From CAZTJA01 sp964613745 (GTDB lineage: Bacteria > Desulfobacterota > Desulfomonilia > Desulfomonilales > Desulfomonilaceae): a DNA stretch of 34,911 nucleotides. Position numbers and translations under genes: made by a program. Below are positions 8,188-16,284 of the stretch, piece by piece; position 1 is the stretch's first letter; every line of letters starts with the position of its first letter. The notes under the pieces are model-generated. The model ran no database searches. It had not been told where the DNA came from and saw nothing but the letters and a program-made list of their open reading frames with translations. The stretch is taken from contig CAZTJA010000021.1 of the NCBI GenBank assembly GCA_964613745.1, positions 1 to 34,911 on the forward strand. Reading direction: 5' to 3'.

Positions 8188-9396
8188 CTAATTGAGTGAC
8201 TTTCTTGAAGCTACGATGTCTAAGAATCCGGTGATTTGCCTTTCAAGGGAATCGATTGAATAAAGTCGGGGATCATTGTGATCGGCTTCTAATATAACAC
8301 CCGGAATTCCGGTCCTTTCCGTCACTAACTCTCTCACACGGGGTATATCTTGTGAAACGAACTTGCAGCTTCGATTTGAATGGTACAGGAATCCATCCAA
8401 GTGAAATTTTTCGGCCATCTCGCAGTATTCATTTACTCTGCGCTCCATGTGTAGGTTAGCGGTATAGAGATACTGCTTTGCCCAATCACCTATTGGATCA
8501 GTTACTCCAACCGATAATCTAGCCCATGCCCACGTGTAGAGAGATGCCACAAGGGCGGCGCCGCGGGATTCAAGAAGAGTTGAAAGGGACCGCAACTCGG
8601 GCCAAATAGGTAAATTATCCCAGAATAACCTGAACTGTTCACGATCACAGGCTCCTATGCCGTTTTTTACCCTGTACTCCAGTTCGTTGACGAGAGTTGC
8701 GTAAAAATCTACGGGGACCTGCGTTCCTCGTTGAGCTACTATCGGGGCCATTGAGATAAATTGATCGAAGACTGAAATGGGTGACGGCGTTTCAGCACCC
8801 AATTCGAGAACCCTTGTCCATAGTCGGGAAGCTTCCGCCGATGATTCTATCGAGGCATTTAATCGGGATTGATCCAATTTCCGACCTGATATTTTTTCCA
8901 ACAGCAGAGTAAGATCCTCCAGCTGTCGGCTTATGTATTTCTCGGCTGCTTGATCAAGTTGTGCGTCTCCGGAATGCGGAACATCTATCAAAAACATTGG
9001 GCAGTCGTAATATCGGCTGAGGACTTCAAACCACTTCGTCAGTGTTCCGCATTGGCTGTTGGAAATGAGCAGCAAGTCCGGTTTCGGCAAGCCCCATGTT
9101 GGACTGAGTCCCGTCTTTATCGAACCCAAATCACAACGAGCATAGGAGCATAAATCCATGGAATAACCCATTTGCTCTGCAGCCGTTGCGACTTCTACGG
9201 ACATCTTACGGGCACCGATAATAACGGCGTGATTTTCAGGGTAAATCGGGATGAAATCCATTGCGTACAGAAGCTCTACGGGGGTAAATGCGTTGACATA
9301 GGCTATGAACTTTCCGGATTGTTTAGCCATGTGGGCATTTCCGTAATAATCGATATTTATTTGCTTGAGCTGCTTAAGAGTCTCAATGGGAATCAA
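8188..9396 (-). CDS. 2-hydroxyacyl-CoA dehydratase / benzoyl-CoA reductase family subunit (HgdB/BcrB-like)
   Basis: A 402-residue iron-sulfur subunit of the HgdB/BcrB/BcrC family. These proteins receive one strongly activated electron to dehydrate 2-hydroxyacyl-CoA or reduce an aromatic acyl-CoA. The three cysteines expected to hold a [4Fe-4S] cluster are all visible, in DLCSYARCD, SNSQCGTL and NRSCKFVSQD, and the late motif GVILEADHNDPR fits the BcrB side. The start is a TTG at 9396 with GGAGG 7 bases upstream; no ATG fits better. It is the last of three minus-strand genes (SDR, second subunit, this one). The ATPase activator (HgdC/BcrAD type) that such enzymes need is not in the window. The exact substrate is not deducible. 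Confidence 0.9.
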   Translation of the reverse strand: MIPIETLKQLKQINIDYYGNAHMAKQSGKFIAYVNAFTPVELLYAMDFIPIYPENHAVIIGARKMSVEVATAAEQMGYSMDLCSYARCDLGSIKTGLSPTWGLPKPDLLLISNSQCGTLTKWFEVLSRYYDCPMFLIDVPHSGDAQLDQAAEKYISRQLEDLTLLLEKISGRKLDQSRLNASIESSAEASRLWTRVLELGAETPSPISVFDQFISMAPIVAQRGTQVPVDFYATLVNELEYRVKNGIGACDREQFRLFWDNLPIWPELRSLSTLLESRGAALVASLYTWAWARLSVGVTDPIGDWAKQYLYTANLHMERRVNEYCEMAEKFHLDGFLYHSNRSCKFVSQDIPRVRELVTERTGIPGVILEADHNDPRLYSIDSLERQITGFLDIVASRKSLN

Positions 9397-9431
9397 TTTG
9401 CGACCTCCGTGAATCTGTAGATGCCGGCAAA

Positions 9432-10574
9432 TCAGTCGTACAAAAGATCTCCGCCGATCATTTCTCTGAAAGCCTCTAATCTCAATCGAATCTGATCCAG
9501 CCCGACTCCTTTTGCGGAAGTCTCAAGGACAAGAACATGAATCCCGTTTTCTTCTAGGGCTTTCTGAAGATCAGGAGTGTCAAACCCGGCGGCCTCACAA
9601 AACTTGGGATTCAGCAGAATTACTGCGATGGCTTCGGACGAATTCACTCTCTCCAAAAAGGAGCTCACAAGGAGTTTTGGATCCATGTGATAACCGGTGT
9701 AGGCTGGAACTCGGAAAAATTTATCCACAAGAGCCATTAAAGGATCGATTGATTCATCCACATCGCTGCAGCATGAGCGATAACCTGTGGTAACCTCGTC
9801 ACCTGCCAGATGAAACCCGAGCTGATGCAACAATTCGGTGAGACCTGGAGGGTCCCAGATTTTTCCACGGACATAAATAGGAATTCTTTCACTCTTATAC
9901 TCGATAGAGTCTTCGTTCCAGGGCAGATCACCCATCCAAGTTACGTGATCCTCTCTCAGCGATTTCATTGCCGAAACCGTAAGAAGCCGCAGACGATCTA
10001 TGGTCCACACTTCAGGGTTCTTGCGGTGCTCGGCATAGGCTCGTCTAAGAAGAGATTTGCTTTGGTTGTAAAGCTTGATGGATTCGGTAAGTTTTTGTTT
10101 ATCCGGACTAATGCCGGTCCAAGAGCATACCGTAAGCTGGAGTCTTTCAAATTCCGCTAAAGCATACTCTCTTGCGTATGATGATGTCAGATTTTTCGGA
10201 AGACGCAAAAACTCGTTTTTCTTCTCGGGAAAGCAGCTGTTCCATATGTGAAACAGGTTGCGAGTCGTATCACAAACGTATGGTACTATGAACCCATCCA
10301 CCCCCGAAAATGTTCCGTCCAGACCCATTTCCAGGTACCCCATGGCATGACTGCATGTGTACCCCGGGATAACCGCTTGGGCTCGCCCCACCTGACGCCC
10401 AGCTCCTTCAATTGCAACGGGTAATGCTCCTGACGCATGTATGATTTCTTCCGGAACATCAGGCAGCAGATGCGCTATTAACTTACGTTCCCCATCTAAT
10501 TTGATTCTGGACGCGTATTCCCACGGGTTATTGATCACATCGAAAAACGGTTTCCATGAATCAGGGTTGTTCAT
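9432..10574 (-). CDS. 2-hydroxyacyl-CoA dehydratase / benzoyl-CoA reductase family subunit (BcrC-like)
   Basis: A 380-residue partner of the neighbouring subunit. Family marks: the N-terminal substrate-pocket segment HLLPDVPEEIIHASGALPV, then three cluster cysteines in GYTCSHAMGY, PYVCDTTRNLF and NPKFCEAAGFDTP, and the closing GIHVLVLETS strand. All three ligand positions are intact, so two [4Fe-4S] clusters are expected in the heterodimer. The start is placed at ATG 10574 because AAAAGGAGA lies 6 bases upstream; a longer frame to 10619 would overlap the SDR gene without a ribosome site. It begins 13 bases after the SDR stop and ends 35 bases before the second subunit, so the three form one operon. 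Confidence 0.9.
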   Translation of the reverse strand: MNNPDSWKPFFDVINNPWEYASRIKLDGERKLIAHLLPDVPEEIIHASGALPVAIEGAGRQVGRAQAVIPGYTCSHAMGYLEMGLDGTFSGVDGFIVPYVCDTTRNLFHIWNSCFPEKKNEFLRLPKNLTSSYAREYALAEFERLQLTVCSWTGISPDKQKLTESIKLYNQSKSLLRRAYAEHRKNPEVWTIDRLRLLTVSAMKSLREDHVTWMGDLPWNEDSIEYKSERIPIYVRGKIWDPPGLTELLHQLGFHLAGDEVTTGYRSCCSDVDESIDPLMALVDKFFRVPAYTGYHMDPKLLVSSFLERVNSSEAIAVILLNPKFCEAAGFDTPDLQKALEENGIHVLVLETSAKGVGLDQIRLRLEAFREMIGGDLLYD

Positions 10575-10587
10575 GAAGGGTCTCCTT

Positions 10588-11352
10588 TTAAGAATTCGCC
10601 AGAGTTCCTCCGTCGACATACAAACTTTGGCCTGTTATGAAGTTAGCTGAATCGGAGCATAGGAAGAGGACGGATCCAACTATGTCGCGGGTCTCTGCCA
10701 GTCGGCCTTGCGGAATGCGTGCCGTCAACTGGCGTTCCAGCTCGGGATTGGCCCAAATAGGTTCACTGAAATGAGTTCTCGTGAGGCCTGGACCAACACA
10801 GTTGACGAGGACATTCATAGGGGCCCATTCTACGGACATGCACATGGTGAGCATTTTAACGGCCGCCTTGCTCGCGTGATATGCACCCATCATCGGACCG
10901 CCTCGCTCGGCTCCGATTGTTGTGATATTAACTATGCGGCCGCCGCCCCTGGTCATCATTATCTTTGCTGCTTCCCGACTCAGGAGAAAGCAGCCTTTTA
11001 CATTTGTGGCGAAAATTTTATCGAATCCATCTTCTCGAAGATCAATTAGTGGTCTCAAAAAGCTGCGAGCGGCATTATTTATCACAATATCGATGCCGCC
11101 GAATTTCCCGGTAGTTTCCGAAATTACATTATTTACTTGATCTGAACTGCTTATATCGGTGACTACCCAGTGGGCACTTCCCCGCTTGGAGATAATTTCC
11201 TGAGCGACTGCGGATATTTCGTGTTCCGTTCTGGCTGCCACCACCACTTTTACGCCGGACTCACCCAGCGCCAAGGCGATTTCTCTGCCTATCCCTTTTC
11301 CTCCACCGGTTACAATGGCAACTTTTCCGGTCAACTCAGGATAATGTGCCAT
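10588..11352 (-). CDS. Short-chain dehydrogenase/reductase
   Basis: A 254-residue classical SDR. The Rossmann motif is TGGGKGIG (residues 15-22), followed by the NNAA motif (INNAARSF) and the catalytic YHASK pair. The position usually held by the catalytic Ser, 13 residues before the Tyr, appears to be Thr (NITTIGAERGG). The closing SLYVDGGTLANS strand is typical of FabG-like and 3-hydroxyacyl-CoA dehydrogenases. The start is ATG 11352, with GGAGG 6 bases upstream; an upstream in-frame extension to 11415 has no such site. As first gene of the dehydratase operon it plausibly interconverts a 3- or 2-hydroxyacyl-CoA and its oxo form, which is inferred from context. Confidence 0.92.
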   Translation of the reverse strand: MAHYPELTGKVAIVTGGGKGIGREIALALGESGVKVVVAARTEHEISAVAQEIISKRGSAHWVVTDISSSDQVNNVISETTGKFGGIDIVINNAARSFLRPLIDLREDGFDKIFATNVKGCFLLSREAAKIMMTRGGGRIVNITTIGAERGGPMMGAYHASKAAVKMLTMCMSVEWAPMNVLVNCVGPGLTRTHFSEPIWANPELERQLTARIPQGRLAETRDIVGSVLFLCSDSANFITGQSLYVDGGTLANS

Positions 11353-11550
11353 TATCATCCTCCAATCTGATGGCCCTTTTATGACTTGTGTGCTCTGAGG
11401 CGGTAATTCTACCAATTCGTTCAGGCTTTCACCACAGAAATACGAAGAGAGTCTATGTAGTCTTGAATTAGCTGATTCTTCAAGTGCTCATGAACAGATC
11501 CGACCCGAGACACGGAAGGTAGTTCTAAATACGCTCTCTACTTGACTTTT

Positions 11551-11580
11551 TTACAAATAGGCACATTTTTAGGTCATAAT
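11551..11580 (+). promoter_or_regulatory. Possible promoter for the PhaC-like gene
   Basis: CATAAT (11575-11580) matches 5 of 6 -10 positions, with a poor -35 (TTACAA) 18 bases before. A better TTGACT at 11542 is too far from it. The region lies in the 270-base divergent gap between the dehydratase operon and this gene. Weak evidence. Confidence 0.3.
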
Positions 11581-11637
11581 TGCTGGTTATTTTGGTGATC
11601 AGGTTATATGAATTGATTAATTGTGAGGTGTACTATC

Positions 11638-13158
11638 TTGGTTAACAAAAAAATGTTGTCCACACTTGTGAATGCAACAAGCTCTTATATGCTTTTCTGG
11701 GCTGGATTGGCAAAATATATGCACGATTTTGCAAATCCAATGTTAAAGGCCTCCAACATTTTCAGTCGTGTTCAAAGTAATTCGGAAAACGGAAACCGAG
11801 TGGGCCTACCAGAAGCATTACAACTCGTTTCCTGGAATATCATGCTTGCCCACAATGCACTCATGGCGTCAGGTAAACAGTCTTCCAAGGTTATTCTCGA
11901 AAACTCCGAAAAATTTACCAAGTCGCTAATGAATACCGTAGGTTTTGGAAGGGGAGAAGACGTTGAAGATTTCCTCAGGGAGCAAAACCGTGTTTTAAAC
12001 GATCTCGTTTTGGAATTTCCGGAAATGGTTAAATCCGTAGATGAAGATTTTGGTTTCCAATTTGATACGGACGGATACGAGTTGGTAGACCAAACGGATC
12101 GTATGTTCTTATACAGGGTCCTACCAAACCAACACGGAGTCGAGACTCAGTGGGACATAAAGCCGATTCTCATAGGGCATCCGTACGTTCTTGGCCCAAA
12201 TATACTCGCCTTTTTACCCGGAGAGCAAAAAAGCTTTGTTCACGCATTTGCAAATAAAGGAATCCCCACTTATGCGAGGATTATTAAGGATATCAACGAA
12301 AATTCGGCTGTGCAGACAATGTCCGGTGAAGATGACGTTCTTGATACGAGACGCTTTTCAGAGCTGCTCGTATCCAGACATGAAAAACCTTTAACCTTGG
12401 CAGGAGTCTGTCAAGGTGGATTTATTCTCATGGCGGGACTGTTAAGCGGAGAGTTGGACGGCTTGGTGGATGCTATGATCACGTGTGCATCCCCCATTGA
12501 CGGTACGCGCAGCAAGGGTTTGAGAAGTTATATAGAGAGTATTTCTCCGAAGTTCCGAAATCTGGAATATTCCATAAAGACTTTGGCGAACGGCAACAAT
12601 GTGGTCGACGGCGACATAATGAGTTGGGTTTATAAGCTTAAGAGCATTGAAAAGGAGTCCCCGGTTTTCAGCTTCTTTAGAGACTTCGAAAACTTTACAA
12701 AACTGGTCGATCGCGGAAAGGATTCGCCGGGGAAGACTGCTGCAGCCATTAATCATTGGCTTGTATACGATAGAACCGATTTGCCTATTTCAATTACAAA
12801 CCTGAGTCGTTTGTCCTATTCTGTTCCCATCTCAGGGGACGGGGAACTCCCCATAAGGCTCTTTGGCCGCCGTTTGAATCTCAAAAGATTAGAGGAAAGA
12901 AAAATCAAACTACTCATTTGTTACGGACTTGATGATGAACTTGTAGAGCCTCCCAGCGCCTTAGCTCCCTTGGAATTTGTAGAAGCTGAGAAAACCGGAT
13001 TTCCTAAAGGTCATGCGGCGATCTTCACTTCTTGGTCGGATCCGGAATCGGAATATGGTTTGCATAAGGTTTATTCAAATGGTGAAAGAGGTCCGGTAAA
13101 ATTTCAGCTCGATCTTGATAAAGAGATTCGTAAAAAGAATCTTGAAGTGGTAAAATAA
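11638..13158 (+). CDS. PhaC-like alpha/beta hydrolase (polyhydroxyalkanoate synthase family)
   Basis: About 506 residues. The nucleophile motif is GVCQGG (Cys258), the G-x-C-x-G-G form typical of PHA synthases rather than a serine lipase box. The likely Asp (CYGLDDELVEPPSA) and His (FPKGHAAIF) complete the triad. The upstream GHPYVLGPNILAFLPGEQ segment parallels the PhaC lid region, but the usual DWG motif is replaced by YARIIKDI, so it is a divergent member and polymer synthesis is not assured. The start is set at TTG 11638 because GAGGTG lies 7 bases before it; ATG 11653 is the alternative. It is divergent from the acyl-CoA dehydratase operon, whose hydroxyacyl-CoA could be its substrate. 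No phasin gene is nearby. Confidence 0.8.
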   Translation: MVNKKMLSTLVNATSSYMLFWAGLAKYMHDFANPMLKASNIFSRVQSNSENGNRVGLPEALQLVSWNIMLAHNALMASGKQSSKVILENSEKFTKSLMNTVGFGRGEDVEDFLREQNRVLNDLVLEFPEMVKSVDEDFGFQFDTDGYELVDQTDRMFLYRVLPNQHGVETQWDIKPILIGHPYVLGPNILAFLPGEQKSFVHAFANKGIPTYARIIKDINENSAVQTMSGEDDVLDTRRFSELLVSRHEKPLTLAGVCQGGFILMAGLLSGELDGLVDAMITCASPIDGTRSKGLRSYIESISPKFRNLEYSIKTLANGNNVVDGDIMSWVYKLKSIEKESPVFSFFRDFENFTKLVDRGKDSPGKTAAAINHWLVYDRTDLPISITNLSRLSYSVPISGDGELPIRLFGRRLNLKRLEERKIKLLICYGLDDELVEPPSALAPLEFVEAEKTGFPKGHAAIFTSWSDPESEYGLHKVYSNGERGPVKFQLDLDKEIRKKNLEVVK

Positions 13159-13272
13159 GAGCGCAATCGAAACCGGAACATTCGGAAGATTGATACGAGA
13201 AAAAAATTGATCAGGGAAATTTCCACTTGTACTCAATGAACAATCGTCTTTGGGGCACGTGGCAGGCCCGTT

Positions 13273-13851
13273 ATGAAAATAGTAAGTGCGGTTTTCTTGA
13301 GAGCTGCGGAAAAACCTAAAGACTATCCTCCCGGAGACCTAGTGGAAATAGGATTCGTCGGCCGCTCCAATGTCGGAAAGTCTTCCGCTATTAATACTCT
13401 GCTAGGCCGAAGAAATTTGGTAAAGACATCGAAGACCCCGGGACACACCCGAAAACTCAATTTTTTTCTCATCAATGACAAAATGGTGTTCGTGGATTTC
13501 CCGGGATATGGTTTCGCGCGGGTGCCGCTGGAAATGCAACGTAGTTGGGGACCCATGATCGAGACCTATCTAAAGAATCGCCAACAATTATCGGGGGTCA
13601 TCCAGTTCGTCGACTCACGTAGGCCGCCAACGGAATCCGATCGAGTCCTCATGAATTTTTTCGTTTCGTTCAATATCCCATTCGCCATTGCCGCCACTAA
13701 ATCCGATAAATTGAACAGCCGCGAGAAAATAACTTATATCCGCAACATCGGATCTGAACTGGGAACCGAGATTCCGGTCATCATGTTTTCGTCCATGACT
13801 GGTTTCGGAAAAAATGAATTGTGGAAACAAATTAGAACTTTTATAGAGTAA
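13273..13851 (+). CDS. engB: Ribosome-biogenesis GTPase EngB/YsxC
   Basis: A 192-residue TRAFAC-class GTPase needed for assembly of the large ribosomal subunit. The G motifs are all present: G1 GRSNVGKSS, G2 in KTPGHTRKLNFF, G3 DFPGYGFA, G4 ATKSDK, and a late serine-rich G5 (FSSMTG). The length matches the family. No close operon partner; RNase E/G follows after about 95 bases on the same strand. The ribosome site before the ATG is weak. Confidence 0.96.
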   Translation: MKIVSAVFLRAAEKPKDYPPGDLVEIGFVGRSNVGKSSAINTLLGRRNLVKTSKTPGHTRKLNFFLINDKMVFVDFPGYGFARVPLEMQRSWGPMIETYLKNRQQLSGVIQFVDSRRPPTESDRVLMNFFVSFNIPFAIAATKSDKLNSREKITYIRNIGSELGTEIPVIMFSSMTGFGKNELWKQIRTFIE

Positions 13852-13900
13852 CCGCTTGTGCTGAGTTGCTCGTGATAGTTAGTTCCGACGTTTTTTAGGA

Positions 13901-13930
13901 CCCATCAAAAAGAGACTTCATTTTGATGGG
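13901..13930 (+). promoter_or_regulatory. Perfect hairpin just upstream of the RNase E/G gene
   Basis: CCCATCAAAA (13901-13910) and TTTTGATGGG (13921-13930) form a 10-bp stem with a 10-base loop, ending 15 bases before the chosen start. No T run follows on either strand, so it is not a standard terminator. RNase E in other bacteria controls its own message through 5' leader structure, so a regulatory role is possible. Confidence 0.5.
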
Positions 13931-13945
13931 ACGACCGTATCGGTC

Positions 13946-16165
13946 ATGTCGGCTCTATCTATAAACAACAAGTTTTCGAGAGAAACAAACCAGATGCTGA
14001 AAAAAATGTTAATCAATGCAGATCATCCCGAGGAGTGCAGGGTAGCGGTGGTCTGTGATGGACTATTGGAAGAGCTTGATGTTCAGGTAAAAGCTCGTGA
14101 GGCTACTTTAGGCAACATCTACAAAGGGGTCGTCAGTCGAATCGAGCCTTCATTGCAAGCTATTTTCGTAGACTTTGGAACCGGCAAGAACGGCTTTCTT
14201 TCCATCAATGATATACATCCTTCTTACTTTCCCGAGTCTTTTGAGGCTAGTCGTAGACGTCCTCGAATACAGGATGTTTTTAAAAAAGACGACCACGTAC
14301 TGATTCAGGTCAGCAAAGAAGAACGCTCGACAAAAGGCGCATGTCTGACCACGAATATCTCCCTCGCCGGCAGATACCTCGTGTTAATGCCCGGAACTAA
14401 TCTTTACGGGGTATCAAGGAAGATTGAGGACGAGGATGAACGAAAGAAGCTGAAAGAAATTGCAAAGCAGCTCAAGTTTCCTGAAAACATGGGTTTCATT
14501 ATTCGAACAGCCGGGATGGGGCGGAGCAAGACCGAACTTGCCCGAGATCTTAATTACCTTATGCGAGTTTGGGAATCCATAGAGAGTAATCTTTCGAACG
14601 TTGATGCGCCGGCTCTTCTTTACAAAGAACATGACATCGTGATCCGATCGATCCGCGAGCACTTTTCTTTGGATATTTCTGAAATTTTGGTGGACGAAAA
14701 AGATGTGTACAAAAGAGTTAAAGATTTTTTCCACCAAGTCATGCCTAAGCACGAAAGTGCAGTCAGGCTTTACCAGGAAAAGAGACCTCTATTCAACAAA
14801 TATCAGTTGGAAGAACAGGTTGAGCAGGTCTATCGTAGAAAGATAAAACTAAAGTCCGGCGGCTATATTCTGATAGAACCTACGGAAGCATTGGTGACGG
14901 TGGATGTCAATTCCGGGAGTGCGACAAAGGAAAAAGGAATTGAAGATACGGCTTTTCGGGTCAACATGGAAGCCGCTCCGGAAATTGCTCGCCAACTGAG
15001 ACTTCGTGACTTAGGCGGCATAATTGTAATTGATTTTATCGACATGTCGCACAAAAAGCATAAGCAAGAAGTTGAAAGAGCAATCAAAGCAGTATTGAAG
15101 ACAGATCGTGCTCGAACAAAAATTTCGCGAATATCGAGTTTAGGTCTTTTGGAGTTGTCGCGGCAGAGGCTCAAATCCTCATTGGGCACGGGAGAATACC
15201 TTGATTGTCCCATGTGCGACGGTCGGGGTTTGATCAAATCTCCTGAAATGAGTGCCGTGTCCGTTTTTCGCCGAATTAAATCCCTCATCGTAAAAAACGA
15301 AGTGGTCGAAGTAAAAGCCTTGATGCCGCTCAAAACTGCTGAATATCTTCTCAACAATATGCGCTTTCAGCTTGTAGAAATGGAAAAACTCTATTCCTCC
15401 CGCGTAACCGTAATACCACGATCTGATATAACCGAAAAAGACATAATAATCGAAGCGATTAAAGAAGACGTGCAGGAACAATCGGCTCCTGAGCAGCCTG
15501 TCATAGCAATTGTGGGTGAACAGGCAGATATGATCGAACCGGTCTTTGAGGCCACCGAAGCTGTTGATGAAATTGCTCCGGAACCAGAGAAAAAGAAGCC
15601 AAAACGGCGAAAACGAAAAGAGAAAAAGAAAGTCGATGAAGCCGAAGAGTCTCTGCGCAGTGACTCTCCTGATGTCGCAGAACTCATTTCAGAAAATGTT
15701 CGGCAGGAGCCTCCGCTGGATTTCGCTGAAGTACCGCTTCTATTGACCGATATCCCTGAAACTGTTTCAGAATCATCTGTGAACAGTGAAGACTCGGCTT
15801 CTTTGACTTCGGAACAAGATGCTCCGGTCAATCACTCTGATACTGCCGACCAAGACATTGTTACGAAAGTGGAAGCTTCCGAGCAGGAAGTGCGTTTGGA
15901 ATCAAACGAGGTCTCTGCCGAGGAGCAGGACAAGGATTTGACTGTATTGGCAGCGAATAGTATAAAAAACCAACAGGAAAAACCTTCCAGTGAAGATATG
16001 AATGCCGGCCCTGCAGATTCCGAGGCCATTGAACCCGAAATTGCAGCAGTTGAAGGCACGAACGCCTCCACACTTGAGGAAGATAATATTATACCGGATA
16101 AGATCAAAGAAGAAGTTCCTGTAAAACGAAAGTCCTTATTGCAGAATTATCTGCCGTTTTCTTAA
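13946..16165 (+). CDS. Ribonuclease E/G family endoribonuclease
   Basis: A 739-residue single-strand endoribonuclease for mRNA decay and rRNA/tRNA processing. An N-terminal S1 domain (GNIYKGVVSRIEPSLQAIFV) is followed by the RNase E catalytic core. The Mg-binding aspartates are D320 (TVDVNSGS) and D363 (VIDFIDMSH), and the 43-residue gap between them equals that of E. coli RNase E. The zinc-link CPMC is at 421-424. After about residue 520 comes a low-complexity tail: acidic, with a basic patch (KKKPKRRKRKEKKK) and Glu/Ser-rich repeats, resembling the degradosome scaffold of RNase E and absent from RNase G. The ATG at 13946 lacks a clear ribosome site; ATG 13994 (MLKKMLINA) is a reasonable alternative. 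Confidence 0.93.
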   Translation: MSALSINNKFSRETNQMLKKMLINADHPEECRVAVVCDGLLEELDVQVKAREATLGNIYKGVVSRIEPSLQAIFVDFGTGKNGFLSINDIHPSYFPESFEASRRRPRIQDVFKKDDHVLIQVSKEERSTKGACLTTNISLAGRYLVLMPGTNLYGVSRKIEDEDERKKLKEIAKQLKFPENMGFIIRTAGMGRSKTELARDLNYLMRVWESIESNLSNVDAPALLYKEHDIVIRSIREHFSLDISEILVDEKDVYKRVKDFFHQVMPKHESAVRLYQEKRPLFNKYQLEEQVEQVYRRKIKLKSGGYILIEPTEALVTVDVNSGSATKEKGIEDTAFRVNMEAAPEIARQLRLRDLGGIIVIDFIDMSHKKHKQEVERAIKAVLKTDRARTKISRISSLGLLELSRQRLKSSLGTGEYLDCPMCDGRGLIKSPEMSAVSVFRRIKSLIVKNEVVEVKALMPLKTAEYLLNNMRFQLVEMEKLYSSRVTVIPRSDITEKDIIIEAIKEDVQEQSAPEQPVIAIVGEQADMIEPVFEATEAVDEIAPEPEKKKPKRRKRKEKKKVDEAEESLRSDSPDVAELISENVRQEPPLDFAEVPLLLTDIPETVSESSVNSEDSASLTSEQDAPVNHSDTADQDIVTKVEASEQEVRLESNEVSAEEQDKDLTVLAANSIKNQQEKPSSEDMNAGPADSEAIEPEIAAVEGTNASTLEEDNIIPDKIKEEVPVKRKSLLQNYLPFS

Positions 16166-16197
16166 TTGAGCTTAAAACGAATATCGACCCATTTTAA

Positions 16198-16241
16198 CTG
16201 CGGCTTTTCGAAAAAGCTGCAGATTACCGCATTTGTTTTTT
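16198..16241 (+). terminator. Terminator after the RNase E/G gene
   Basis: CTGCGGCTTTT / AAAAGCTGCAG pairs over 11 positions with one G-U and a CGA loop. A T6 run begins about 14 bases later, a little far for a canonical terminator. Confidence 0.55.
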
Positions 16242-16284
16242 CTCATGTTACCATTCACGCTTATCGAAAGGAGCAATAAATACG

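Noticed and set aside
15391..15831. Serine-rich minus-strand frames under the RNase E/G tail
   Set aside because: They mirror the Glu/Lys-rich codons of the real gene.
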